The translations under genes and the position numbers were made by a program. Below, in pieces: positions 19,601 to 25,578 of a DNA stretch of 64,000 nucleotides; position 1 is the stretch's first letter; every line of letters starts with the position of its first letter. The DNA is from JAWKXU01 sp020446465 (GTDB lineage Bacteria > Pseudomonadota > Alphaproteobacteria > Sphingomonadales > Sphingomonadaceae), in NCBI GenBank assembly GCA_041396845.1, contig JAWKXU010000001.1, forward strand, positions 434,001 to 498,000, in the 5' to 3' direction. The notes under the pieces are model-generated. The model worked only from the letters and a program-made list of their open reading frames with translations, searched no databases and was not told the origin of the DNA.

Positions 19601-21145
19601 AGCGGCTCGAACGGCGGAACGACGTTAGGTTCGTCAGATTTTGAGATGCTCTCGAGCATCAGTGCAATGTCGAACAGCAATGACCAAGATGTACTAGTGA
19701 TCACCAGCGCGCAGACGCAGGCCCAGATCACGGGAACAACGATTAGTGGATCGGGTAGCCCCAACAACAACTATGTGATTGTGTTCAATTCCGACACTGG
19801 CTGCGGCGAAATCTGGTTCGACAACGACTGGAGTGATACAAATAACCGTGACCTGATAGCGACATTGGACAACGTGACGACGCTGGGTGGCATAGCAGCT
19901 ATCGACCGCTTCGACATCGTCGTCTTCAGCAATTCGTCGCTTCCCATCGTCATCGACCTTGATGGCGACGGGGCGGAGTTCTCCTCGCTCGCGGCAGGTG
20001 TCCTCTATGACTATGGGCATGGCCTTGTTGCAACGGCCTGGGTCGGTGCGGACGATGGCTTGCTGGCATTCGACGCCAATGGCGATGGCATGGTCAGCGG
20101 TGCAACAGAGTTCGTCTTTGGCGGCAATGGCCTGACAGACCTTGAAGGGCTGGCGCTGAATTACGACAGCAATGGCGACGGTGTGCTCAATGCCGACGAT
20201 GCTGGCTGGGCGCAGTTCGGGGTCTGGCAGGATGCGGACCAGGATGGCGTTGCCGATGCTGGCGAGTTCAGGTCACTGGCCGATCTTGGCATTACCGAAA
20301 TCCAGCTGACGTCTGATGGTGAAGCCTATGTCGCGGCTGATGGCGATGTTGTAGTTGCCGGCACGGCCACTGTCACATTGTCTGACGGCAGCACGACGAC
20401 GCTGGCTGATGCGGCCTTCCGCACGAACGACAATGTTCGCCAGACGGAGCTGGCCACGGTCGCGGCTACGGCCGGGGCGCTGATTGTCAGCGATACGGAC
20501 GACACCGGCGCGCAACCCGCACCGGAAGACACCACGATCCAGACGCTCGCCGATACAGGTGAAAGCGATCCGGTGAGCCTTGCGGCAACGTCCGATGGTG
20601 GCGATGCACCGAGTGCCGATGGCGACGATCTGCTGGCTGATGACGCTGGCGACAGCGGCGCTACCGATGGCAGCATGCCCGATGGTGGAACCAGCGATGA
20701 TGGCGACAGCGGCGCAACGCAGACCACACTCGCCGTCGTGGCGGATGACAGCGGTGATGCGGCCTTTGCCGACAGCGATACGGGCGATACCGATGACGGT
20801 GGTTCGGCCTTCCACTTTGCTGACAGCGACACCAGCGGGCTGATGGATGCGCTGCTGGTAATGGCGGCAGACCAGTCGAGTGAGGATGGCACCCAGTCCA
20901 CGCAGGATATGGATGCGACCAAGGCCGCACTGGCAGAACTGCATGGTGAGGCAGCGGTCGATGCACTGATCGACACGATCATGGATGACAGTGGCAGCGT
21001 CACGACCGAGCAGCACGATGCTGCGATGACGGATCTGGCCGCTCTACTCCATCAGGATGTGAGCGATCTGACCGCGCTGTTTGCAACATTCGATACCAAT
21101 ACTGTCGATGATGACCACGCCGCACTGGCAGCAGTAGCAGCTTAA
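8690..21145 (+). CDS. giant RTX adhesin, LapA/BapA-like, frame interrupted three times
   Basis: The whole gene spans 12,456 bases, or 4,151 codons plus stop if three small indels are corrected. Domain order: a LapA-like retention module (residues 1 to about 107), the PAAG site 108-111, three 140-residue repeats, thirteen 197-residue repeats resembling T1SS-143/VCBS-type units, a von Willebrand A domain with MIDAS residues D3156, S3158 and S3160, a cadherin-like stretch, RTX nonapeptides (about 3545-3600), an EF-hand-like Asp-rich region, and an acidic tail. Such proteins are exported by type I secretion and tether cells to surfaces or to each other. The frame runs 2, 1, 3, then 2 again, because of +2 near 10576, -1 near 11502 and -1 near 17284. 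The net change is zero. The downstream secretion genes support function. The start at 8690 has GTGAGG nine bases upstream. Confidence 0.85.
9011..9022 (+). other. PAAG di-alanine site in the adhesin N-terminus (putative LapG cleavage)
   Basis: Codons for Pro108-Ala109-Ala110-Gly111. In Pseudomonas LapA the LapG protease cuts between two alanines of a TAAG motif at almost the same position, and PAAG variants are known in homologues. The site follows a beta-rich retention-like module and precedes a flexible Pro/Gly/Ser segment. Confidence 0.65.
9187..10437 (+). repeat. three tandem 420-bp A-type repeats in the adhesin gene
   Basis: Three units of 140 residues start with QLDDD and contain GNPGGVGDD, FAIASNDGSTLIISQNGVNV and the linker VTDSDGDVANGTLQIDVDDD. 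Units 2 and 3 are almost identical at the DNA level. Unit 1 has diverged in its first half but shares the same second half, which suggests recent duplication or gene conversion. Confidence 0.93.
10574..10584 (+). other. frameshift point 1 (+2) in the adhesin gene
   Basis: This unit reads AGCCTTGGCTGGCG where all other units read AGCCTTGCGGCG, so there are two extra bases. Confidence 0.9.
10585..11511 (+). CDS. adhesin fragment 2: B repeats 1-2
   Basis: The continuation of the adhesin in the next frame, covering the rest of B repeat 1 and most of B repeat 2. It ends at a premature TGA because one G is missing from a GGG run near 11502 (the other units read TCGGGCATT, this one TCGGCATT). It has no start signal of its own and only makes sense as part of the larger gene. 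Confidence 0.6.
   Translation: MFSVGADEPLQNFGLLSDTTSLESQLLTSKGDALVYEVNGDTLTAYVEVGGDADAYDAGTDRAVFTLVVNTDGSWTFDLIDQLDHPATDDPETVAIETAFEDNLPIDFSGIVSAEDADGDKVTAAAGTFVVEVDDDLPVANDPGGENEDQPLVTGLVDEDDLPTGNDDAAQGDDDPGNADGDNDGTTTGGGIGSLAALFSVGADEPLQNFGLLSDTTSLESQLLTSKGDALVYEVNGDTLTAYVEVGGDADAYDAGTDRAVFTLVVNTDGSWTFDLIDQLDHPATDDPETVAIETAFEDNLPIDFSAL
11499..11506 (+). other. frameshift point 2 (-1) in the adhesin gene
   Basis: One G is missing from the GGG run in TTCTCGGGCATT, which creates an immediate TGA. Confidence 0.9.
11508..17291 (+). CDS. adhesin fragment 3: B repeats 2-12
   Basis: 1,927 codons of nearly perfect 197-residue repeats. Each contains GSLAALFSVGADEPL, a strand-rich core with NTDGSWTFDLIDQLDHP, and an acidic linker AEDADGDKVTAAAGTFVVEV. 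Asp and Glu are abundant, which fits Ca2+-stabilised rod-like adhesin domains. The segment ends where one T is missing from a TT pair near 17284 (CGCTGTGG instead of CGCTTGTGG). Confidence 0.65.
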   Translation: MSAEDADGDKVTAAAGTFVVEVDDDLPVANDPGGENEDQPLVTGLVDEDDLPTGNDDAAQGDDDPGNADGDNDGTTTGGGIGSLAALFSVGADEPLQNFGLLSDTTSLESQLLTSKGDALVYEVNGDTLTAYVEVGGDADAYDAGTDRAVFTLVVNTDGSWTFDLIDQLDHPATDDPETVAIETAFEDNLPIDFSGIVSAEDADGDKVTAAAGTFVVEVDDDLPVANDPGGENEDQPLVTGLVDEDDLPTGNDDAAQGDDDPGNADGDNDGTTTGGGIGSLAALFSVGADEPLQNFGLLSDTTSLESQLLTSKGDALVYEVNGDTLTAYVEVGGDADAYDAGTDRAVFTLVVNTDGSWTFDLIDQLDHPATDDPETVAIETAFEDNLPIDFSGIVSAEDADGDKVTAAAGTFVVEVDDDLPVANDPGGENEDQPLVTGLVDEDDLPTGNDDAAQGDDDPGNADGDNDGTTTGGGIGSLAALFSVGADEPLQNFGLLSDTTSLESQLLTSKGDALVYEVNGDTLTAYVEVGGDADAYDAGTDRAVFTLVVNTDGSWTFDLIDQLDHPATDDPETVAIETAFEDNLPIDFSGIVSAEDADGDKVTAAAGTFVVEVDDDLPVANDPGGENEDQPLVTGLVDEDDLPTGNDDAAQGDDDPGNADGDNDGTTTGGGIGSLAALFSVGADEPLQNFGLLSDTTSLESQLLTSKGDALVYEVNGDTLTAYVEVGGDADAYDAGTDRAVFTLVVNTDGSWTFDLIDQLDHPATDDPETVAIETAFEDNLPIDFSGIVSAEDADGDKVTAAAGTFVVEVDDDLPVANDPGGENEDQPLVTGLVDEDDLPTGNDDAAQGDDDPGNADGDNDGTTTGGGIGSLAALFSVGADEPLQNFGLLSDTTSLESQLLTSKGDALVYEVNGDTLTAYVEVGGDADAYDAGTDRAVFTLVVNTDGSWTFDLIDQLDHPATDDPETVAIETAFEDNLPIDFSGIVSAEDADGDKVTAAAGTFVVEVDDDLPVANDPGGENEDQPLVTGLVDEDDLPTGNDDAAQGDDDPGNADGDNDGTTTGGGIGSLAALFSVGADEPLQNFGLLSDTTSLESQLLTSKGDALVYEVNGDTLTAYVEVGGDADAYDAGTDRAVFTLVVNTDGSWTFDLIDQLDHPATDDPETVAIETAFEDNLPIDFSGIVSAEDADGDKVTAAAGTFVVEVDDDLPVANDPGGENEDQPLVTGLVDEDDLPTGNDDAAQGDDDPGNADGDNDGTTTGGGIGSLAALFSVGADEPLQNFGLLSDTTSLESQLLTSKGDALVYEVNGDTLTAYVEVGGDADAYDAGTDRAVFTLVVNTDGSWTFDLIDQLDHPATDDPETVAIETAFEDNLPIDFSGIVSAEDADGDKVTAAAGTFVVEVDDDLPVANDPGGENEDQPLVTGLVDEDDLPTGNDDAAQGDDDPGNADGDNDGTTTGGGIGSLAALFSVGADEPLQNFGLLSDTTSLESQLLTSKGDALVYEVNGDTLTAYVEVGGDADAYDAGTDRAVFTLVVNTDGSWTFDLIDQLDHPATDDPETVAIETAFEDNLPIDFSGIVSAEDADGDKVTAAAGTFVVEVDDDLPVANDPGGENEDQPLVTGLVDEDDLPTGNDDAAQGDDDPGNADGDNDGTTTGGGIGSLAALFSVGADEPLQNFGLLSDTTSLESQLLTSKGDALVYEVNGDTLTAYVEVGGDADAYDAGTDRAVFTLVVNTDGSWTFDLIDQLDHPATDDPETVAIETAFEDNLPIDFSGIVSAEDADGDKVTAAAGTFVVEVDDDLPVANDPGGENEDQPLVTGLVDEDDLPTGNDDAAQGDDDPGNADGDNDGTTTGGGIGSLAALFSVGADEPLQNFGLLSDTTSLESQLLTSKGDALVYEVNGDTLTAYVEVGGDADAYDAGTDRAVFTLW
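17281..17287 (+). other. frameshift point 3 (-1) in the adhesin gene
   Basis: One T is missing from CACGCTTGTGG. The shift returns the gene to its original frame. Confidence 0.9.
17285..21145 (+). CDS. adhesin fragment 4: last repeats, vWA domain, RTX and acidic tail
   Basis: 1,286 codons back in the original frame. It encodes the end of B repeat 12 and repeat 13, then a von Willebrand A domain (about 18130-18720) with an intact DxSxS MIDAS and FISDGNPNEDTGSDNN. RTX repeats follow near 19380-19490, then a segment PIVIDLDGDGAEFSSLAAG with several DxDxDG-like loops. The final ~230 residues are rich in Asp, Ser, Ala and Gly. The RTX block sits about 550 residues from the C-terminus, further than usual. 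The secretion signal is expected in the last ~100 residues, but I cannot see a specific motif. Confidence 0.8.
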   Translation: MVNTDGSWTFDLIDQLDHPATDDPETVAIETAFEDNLPIDFSGIVSAEDADGDKVTAAAGTFVVEVDDDLPVANDPGGENEDQPLVTGLVDEDDLPTGNDDAAQGDDDPGNADGDNDGTTTGGGIGSLAALFSVGADEPLQNFGLLSDTTSLESQLLTSKGDALVYEVNGDTLTAYVEVGGDADAYDAGTDRAVFTLVVNTDGSWTFDLIDQLDHPATDDPETVAIETAFEDNLPIDFSGIVSAEDADGDKVTAAAGTFVVDVDDDMPLANDDEAATIVQSGNVNAAFVLDFSGSISDNELNTQLDAVKAAAYEIFAATGGDVQIDIVVFSDEAQSYSGFTTYASLAAQIDSLNPQLGGERPYDSTTNFTASIEELMDIYSPDPGENNQVFFISDGNPNEDTGSDNNSLDDNTADDWADFISDYNVNVTTIGVGNGINENRLQDVDLDGSGSPILVDDFEDLIESLIEAVSPPIGGNVLTNDSLGADDARVLSITIDSITYEWDGGTAITPSSGPSVPAGTKITVSTTIGGEFEFDFATGLWSYDAPPDYTGNDDELIDYVIIDGDGDTDGALLTIDVAAVTGGSNFARNDVVITNQSGPGIEIAIPGAALLANDGAGTSITGVADFDDADGATFSAGIIMFDDNDSDGGYFTYNASQGLNSDTASVTVNRAQSGDNRLDGTSGEDILIARDANADTIYGSGGNDILYGLGGNDVLNGGAGNDMLIGGAGADQFRLQTNGGSDHIVDFVQGSDKIGFYDSGSNNNGSVNFSTSGSNGGTTLGSSDFEMLSSISAMSNSNDQDVLVITSAQTQAQITGTTISGSGSPNNNYVIVFNSDTGCGEIWFDNDWSDTNNRDLIATLDNVTTLGGIAAIDRFDIVVFSNSSLPIVIDLDGDGAEFSSLAAGVLYDYGHGLVATAWVGADDGLLAFDANGDGMVSGATEFVFGGNGLTDLEGLALNYDSNGDGVLNADDAGWAQFGVWQDADQDGVADAGEFRSLADLGITEIQLTSDGEAYVAADGDVVVAGTATVTLSDGSTTTLADAAFRTNDNVRQTELATVAATAGALIVSDTDDTGAQPAPEDTTIQTLADTGESDPVSLAATSDGGDAPSADGDDLLADDAGDSGATDGSMPDGGTSDDGDSGATQTTLAVVADDSGDAAFADSDTGDTDDGGSAFHFADSDTSGLMDALLVMAADQSSEDGTQSTQDMDATKAALAELHGEAAVDALIDTIMDDSGSVTTEQHDAAMTDLAALLHQDVSDLTALFATFDTNTVDDDHAALAAVAA
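19322..19490 (+). repeat. RTX calcium-binding nonapeptide repeats
   Basis: About four consecutive GGxGxDxLx-type units (GGNDILYGL, GGNDVLNGG, AGNDMLIGG, then AGADQF) form the calcium beta-roll typical of type I secretion substrates. A DHIVDFVQGSDKI segment follows, as in other RTX adhesins. Confidence 0.9.
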
Positions 21146-21162
21146 GCAAGGGGACGAACCTT

Positions 21163-21870
21163 ATGATGGGCACAACAATGAAGCGGGCAGCCGCGTTAAC
21201 CATAATTTGCGGGTCGGCGCTGAGCGCACCGGCATTCGCGCAAAGTGCCGGGGAGGAGTTGCTCCAGCTTGGTGGCAGCCAGCTCCGCGGCGAATTGCAG
21301 ACACGCTATGACGCGGCGCTGACAGCGACAAACGACACCACAGTCGTTTCTGCCGATGATCCGCGTTATATCTGGGCTTCGGAGGCCAAGGTGCAGTGCG
21401 CGATTGCGATTGGCTTCATGAAGTCATCGACACGCGATGAAACGAGCATCCGCAAATGCGGCGATGCCTATGCGCGCTTTACCAACACGGTGCAGGCGCC
21501 GCCGCCTGTGGCGTCGGTTCCTTCGGAAATCTGCAACCAGAAGATTGCAGGGATCGTTTTCTTTGAATTCGATTCATCCGTTGTGCCGATCGAATCCGGA
21601 CAAACGATTGAATATGTTGCCAAGAATGCGGCAGAATGCGGCTGGGCAGGGTTTACTGTTGCCGGCCATACAGACCGCGCAGGCAGCGATACCTACAACG
21701 ATGCGCTTTCCCGCCGCCGCGCACAGGCTGTGGCTGACATGATGGCCGGACACGGCATTTCGTCGTCTGTCATTGCGGTGACGTCGTTCGGTGAAAGCGA
21801 GCCGCGTGTGCCAACACCTGATGGTGAGCGCAATCCGCAAAACCGCCGTGTCGAAATCACGGTAAATTGA
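21163..21870 (+). CDS. OmpA-family peptidoglycan-binding protein
   Basis: The 235-residue protein has a signal peptide (cut near AFA-QS) and a C-terminal OmpA-like domain with GHTDRAGSDTYNDALSRRRAQAV and NRRVEITVN, which binds diaminopimelate in peptidoglycan. The middle part has paired cysteines (VQCAIAI and RKCGDAY) of unknown role. It lies 17 bases after the adhesin gene and just before tolC, with AGGGGA eight bases before the ATG, so it is cotranscribed with them. OmpA-like proteins are common in adhesin type I secretion operons and may anchor the outer-membrane channel to the cell wall. That role is an inference. Confidence 0.9.
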   Translation: MMGTTMKRAAALTIICGSALSAPAFAQSAGEELLQLGGSQLRGELQTRYDAALTATNDTTVVSADDPRYIWASEAKVQCAIAIGFMKSSTRDETSIRKCGDAYARFTNTVQAPPPVASVPSEICNQKIAGIVFFEFDSSVVPIESGQTIEYVAKNAAECGWAGFTVAGHTDRAGSDTYNDALSRRRAQAVADMMAGHGISSSVIAVTSFGESEPRVPTPDGERNPQNRRVEITVN

Positions 21871-21887
21871 GAAACAGGGGGCTAGCG

Positions 21888-23288
21888 ATGTTGAGCAAAA
21901 CCAGAAAAACACTTGCCGCTGTGGCCCTGATGTGCGGAGCGTCCGTTCCCGCACTGGCCCAGGATGGTGCAGCTGTTCCGATGAAGGATGCCATTGCTGT
22001 TGCGATGGATGTCAATCCTGAAATCATTCAGGCGCAGATGAACACGGAGGCAATCCAGTTCGAACGCAAACAGGCACAGGGGCTTTATGCTCCGCGTGTC
22101 GATATCGAAACCTCTGCCGGCGCACGGCGGCTGGAAAACAACACCCGCCGTACGATCGGGATCGAAAATGACTGGCTCTATCCGCTCGAAGCGCAGGCGC
22201 GCGGTGAATGGGTGCTGCTGGATTTCGGTCGCAAGCGGGGTGAACTGCTGCGTCAGGCCTCGCGCGTTGACGGTGCATCGCTGCGCGTGCTGGAGCGTTC
22301 GGAGTTTGTCGCGCTGCAGATTGCACGGCAATATCTCGATGTCCTGTTACAACAGCGCGTTGTCGCTGCATCGCAGGACAATACGGCCTTCCACCAGACG
22401 CTGGTGAGTGATCTTGGTCAGGGCGTCCAGCAGGGTTCGATCAGCATTGCCGACCAGCAGCAGGCCGAAGAACGGCTTCAGGCCGCGATAGTCCGGCAGG
22501 AAGAAGCGGGCGAAGCGCTTCGCAATGCCAAGATCAGCCTGCGTTCGCTGACGGGGCTTGATATCGACCAGGTGGTTCTGCCGCCCGATCTCGGCACTGC
22601 ACTGCCGTCCAGCCTGCCCGATGCAGTGGGGCTTGCCCGCACGCGCAACCCCAAGGTGCGCGAAGCCATTGCCGACGTGGATGCAGCCAATGCCCTGGTG
22701 ACATCGGCAAAGGGTGATCTCTACCCTGAAATCGGGGTCGATGTGACTGGCCGGATTGGTGAAGATATCGACGGATTCAAAGGCAGCACGAACGATGTGC
22801 AGGGCCGCGTGTTCATGCGCTGGAACATCTTTGACGGTGGCATCAACCGCGCGAAAGTGCAGGAAATGGTGCGCCGTTCCAGCCAGGCGCGCTATCGCCT
22901 GCATGAAATGCAGCGCAACGCCGAAGAAGACGTGCGCGTTGCATGGAACGGGATGGAAAGCCGTAATGCCATCGTCAAGGCGCTGGACCGTCAAAGCAAG
23001 GTGACGGACGATCTTTTGCTGTCCTATCGCAGCCAGTTCAATGTTGGCCGTCGTTCCCTGCTGGATGTGCTGGACGCGCAGAACACGCGTTACAACACGC
23101 AAGTCAGGCTGGAAACGGCACGCTTTTCGGAATTGTTCGCGCAATACCAGACGCTTGCTGCCGTCAATCAGTTCATTGAAGCGCTCGGCGTGAAGCCCGG
23201 TGCAGGTGCGGGCATGGCAGAGCGTGAACGTTTCAATTACGGTCCGCCGGTGCCTGCTGAACTGCATCGCCGCGTTTACCCGAAGTAA
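21888..23288 (+). CDS. TolC/LapE-family outer-membrane channel of type I secretion
   Basis: The 466-residue protein has a signal peptide (ending VPALA-QDG) and two TolC-type repeats with long amphipathic helices. They include ADQQQAEERLQAAIVRQEEA and the conserved SLLDVLDAQNTRYNTQVRLE. This is the AggA/TolC subgroup that works with HlyB and HlyD partners to carry the adhesin across the outer membrane. In LapA-like systems this channel also holds the retention module. The ATG at 21888 has CAGGGGG six bases upstream and is preferred to an in-frame TTG at 21867 that overlaps the previous stop. Confidence 0.93.
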   Translation: MLSKTRKTLAAVALMCGASVPALAQDGAAVPMKDAIAVAMDVNPEIIQAQMNTEAIQFERKQAQGLYAPRVDIETSAGARRLENNTRRTIGIENDWLYPLEAQARGEWVLLDFGRKRGELLRQASRVDGASLRVLERSEFVALQIARQYLDVLLQQRVVAASQDNTAFHQTLVSDLGQGVQQGSISIADQQQAEERLQAAIVRQEEAGEALRNAKISLRSLTGLDIDQVVLPPDLGTALPSSLPDAVGLARTRNPKVREAIADVDAANALVTSAKGDLYPEIGVDVTGRIGEDIDGFKGSTNDVQGRVFMRWNIFDGGINRAKVQEMVRRSSQARYRLHEMQRNAEEDVRVAWNGMESRNAIVKALDRQSKVTDDLLLSYRSQFNVGRRSLLDVLDAQNTRYNTQVRLETARFSELFAQYQTLAAVNQFIEALGVKPGAGAGMAERERFNYGPPVPAELHRRVYPK

Positions 23289-23427
23289 GCCAAGAGCAGT
23301 CATCTCCGGGCAGGGGATTGGCGGATATCGGTGACACAGGCAGCATCCCTGCAAAATGCAGGGTGTTGCCTGCCGGTCGCAGGCATCTGCCCTGTGCCCG
23401 GCTATCAACTGCAAGGCGGGAGTTTTC

Positions 23428-25578
23428 GTGCCACAGGCCCAGTCATTAACCGGCGTATCACCAGCCACCCCCGTCACTGACCCGCTGACGGCCTGTGTCG
23501 CCAATCTTTCAGCGCATTTCGGGCTGGCCTTTTCGCCGACCTTGCTGGCCACGCTGGCGCGCGATCCGGCAGGCCGGTTGCCGTTCCATCAGGCCAGTGC
23601 CGCGTTTGATCTTGCCGGGCTACAGTCCGAACCGCTCCATGTGCGCAAGCTCCCGTTGACGAGCGGGCCTTATCCTGCGCTCGTGGAGTTGCAGGGGGGG
23701 CAATGCCTTGTCGCATACGAATTGTCGGGCGATGATCTTCTGGTCTGGCGTCCGGGGCAAACGGAAAAGGTCTGGATGCCCCATGCGGACATCGCGGCGG
23801 ATTTTGCCGGCGGCTTCCTTTCGATCTTTGGCGATCCGGATTCGCTGCGTGATCGCGATGCACCCTGGCACGCCAAGGGGCGCCATCACTGGTTCTGGAG
23901 CGAGCTGCGTAAGGAACGTCATGCGTTCCGGCCTGTCCTGCTGGCGTCGCTGCTGATCAACCTGCTGGCCATCGCGCTGCCGCTGTTTTCGATGAATGTT
24001 TATGACAGGGTGATTCCGAACCGGGCCTCTTCCACGCTGTGGGTGCTGGCTTTCGGCGTGCTGATGGCCTTCGCGCTGGATTATGCACTGCGCCGTGCGC
24101 GGGCCAATGTGATCGACGAGATTGGCCGGCGGCTTGACCTCAAACTGTCGCAAAAGATCTACGGGCGTTTGCTGGCAACCCCCCTTGCCAACAAGCAGGG
24201 CAGCACGGGCGGGCTTGCTGCGCGTGTTTCCGAATATGCGGCGGTGCGCGACTTTTTCGGTTCGACGACGGTTGTGCTGGTGGTCGATCTGGCCTTCATG
24301 GTCGTGTTCATTGGTGTCATTGCCTATATCGCCGGATGGCTGGCGCTGGTGCCTTTGACGGCGATTGTGCTGATGGCGATTGCAGGCTTCAGGTTGCAAC
24401 GCAAAGTGGTGGAAGCCGCGCGGGATGCACAATCCGACCATGGCCTGCAACAGACACTGCTGGTCGAATCCATCGCAGGCATGGAAACGCTGAAAAGCAT
24501 GGCAGGCGAAGGCGGCATGGTGGGCCGCTGGTATCGGCTGGCTGAAATCGGCACGGCCTCGCAGCAGCGCCTTCGCAAGATCAGCGCCAGCGCAGTGGGG
24601 CTGGCCGCGACCTTCCAGCAGGTTTCCACGATTTCGCTGATAATTGGCGGCTATTACCTGTTCGACGCTGGCAAGATCACGATGGGTGCCATCATCGCCA
24701 TTGTCATGCTGGCATCGCGCTCGCTTTCTCCGGCAGGGCAGATCGCGTTCCTGCTCACGCGTGCGCGACAGTCAAAGGAAACGCTCGATTCGATTGAGCG
24801 GCTGTTCGATGGCGAGGATGAACGTCGCAAGGGCAGCCTTACTGCGCCCGCGACAATCCGTTCGGCGACGATCAGGCTGGAAAACCTTGAGTTCCGTTAT
24901 CCGGAGGCCGCGCAACCCGCGCTCGACAATCTCAACCTTTCCATCCGCCCTGGGGAACGCATCGCGGTGATTGGCCGCGTGGCTTCGGGAAAATCGACGC
25001 TGGGGCGGGTTTTATGCGGGCTTTACCAGCCAACAGAAGGCGCCATGCTGATCGACGGGATCGACAGCCGCCAGTTCCGCCCCCACGATGTGCGCGAGGC
25101 ATTCCGCTATGTCGGGCAGGATGCGAACCTGTTTACCGGGTCGGTAAAGGACAACCTTTCGCTGGGACGCGGTGATGTGGCAGACGAGGCGCTGGTCCGC
25201 GCCTTGCAGACAACGGGTGCGGATGTGTTCCTGGCGCGGGATTCCAGCGGTTTTGACCGCGCCGTGGGTGAACATGGCCGGCGGCTGTCAGGTGGGCAAC
25301 GCTCATTCCTTGCGCTGGCCCGTGCCTTTGTGAGTCCGTCCAAGTTGCTTTATCTCGATGAACCAACCGGGGCGATGGACAGCGCGACGGAGAAACTTTT
25401 TGTCGAGCGTCTGTCCCAATCGCTGACACAAGAGCAGACATTGGTTGTTTCGACCCATCGTCCGGCGCTTTTTGCATTGTGTGACAGGCTGATAGTGATG
25501 GACAACGGGCGCATTGTGGCGGACGGTCCCAAGGAACAGATCATCGCCGCAACCGGCGGTGCCGAGTCGACATCATGA
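23428..25578 (+). CDS. type I secretion ABC transporter ATPase/permease (LapB/LssB-like)
   Basis: A 716-residue inner-membrane exporter. The first ~130 residues form a C39-peptidase-like domain without the catalytic Cys, as in RTX exporters (HlyB, LapB). A six-helix transmembrane domain follows (about residues 155-430, starting FRPVLLASLLINLLAIALPL). The ATPase has Walker A G516-RVASGK522-ST, signature LSGGQ, Walker B LLYLDEPTGAMD and H-loop STHRP. It powers export of the adhesin. The start is taken as GTG 23428, with AAGGCGGGAG seven bases ahead. The stop overlaps the next gene by four bases (ATGA). Confidence 0.93.
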   Translation: MPQAQSLTGVSPATPVTDPLTACVANLSAHFGLAFSPTLLATLARDPAGRLPFHQASAAFDLAGLQSEPLHVRKLPLTSGPYPALVELQGGQCLVAYELSGDDLLVWRPGQTEKVWMPHADIAADFAGGFLSIFGDPDSLRDRDAPWHAKGRHHWFWSELRKERHAFRPVLLASLLINLLAIALPLFSMNVYDRVIPNRASSTLWVLAFGVLMAFALDYALRRARANVIDEIGRRLDLKLSQKIYGRLLATPLANKQGSTGGLAARVSEYAAVRDFFGSTTVVLVVDLAFMVVFIGVIAYIAGWLALVPLTAIVLMAIAGFRLQRKVVEAARDAQSDHGLQQTLLVESIAGMETLKSMAGEGGMVGRWYRLAEIGTASQQRLRKISASAVGLAATFQQVSTISLIIGGYYLFDAGKITMGAIIAIVMLASRSLSPAGQIAFLLTRARQSKETLDSIERLFDGEDERRKGSLTAPATIRSATIRLENLEFRYPEAAQPALDNLNLSIRPGERIAVIGRVASGKSTLGRVLCGLYQPTEGAMLIDGIDSRQFRPHDVREAFRYVGQDANLFTGSVKDNLSLGRGDVADEALVRALQTTGADVFLARDSSGFDRAVGEHGRRLSGGQRSFLALARAFVSPSKLLYLDEPTGAMDSATEKLFVERLSQSLTQEQTLVVSTHRPALFALCDRLIVMDNGRIVADGPKEQIIAATGGAESTS

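Noticed and set aside
8690..21145. Treating the adhesin as a decayed pseudogene
   Set aside because: The indels cancel, the rest of the sequence is intact, and the dedicated secretion operon and proteases are complete. A sequencing or assembly cause is at least as likely.
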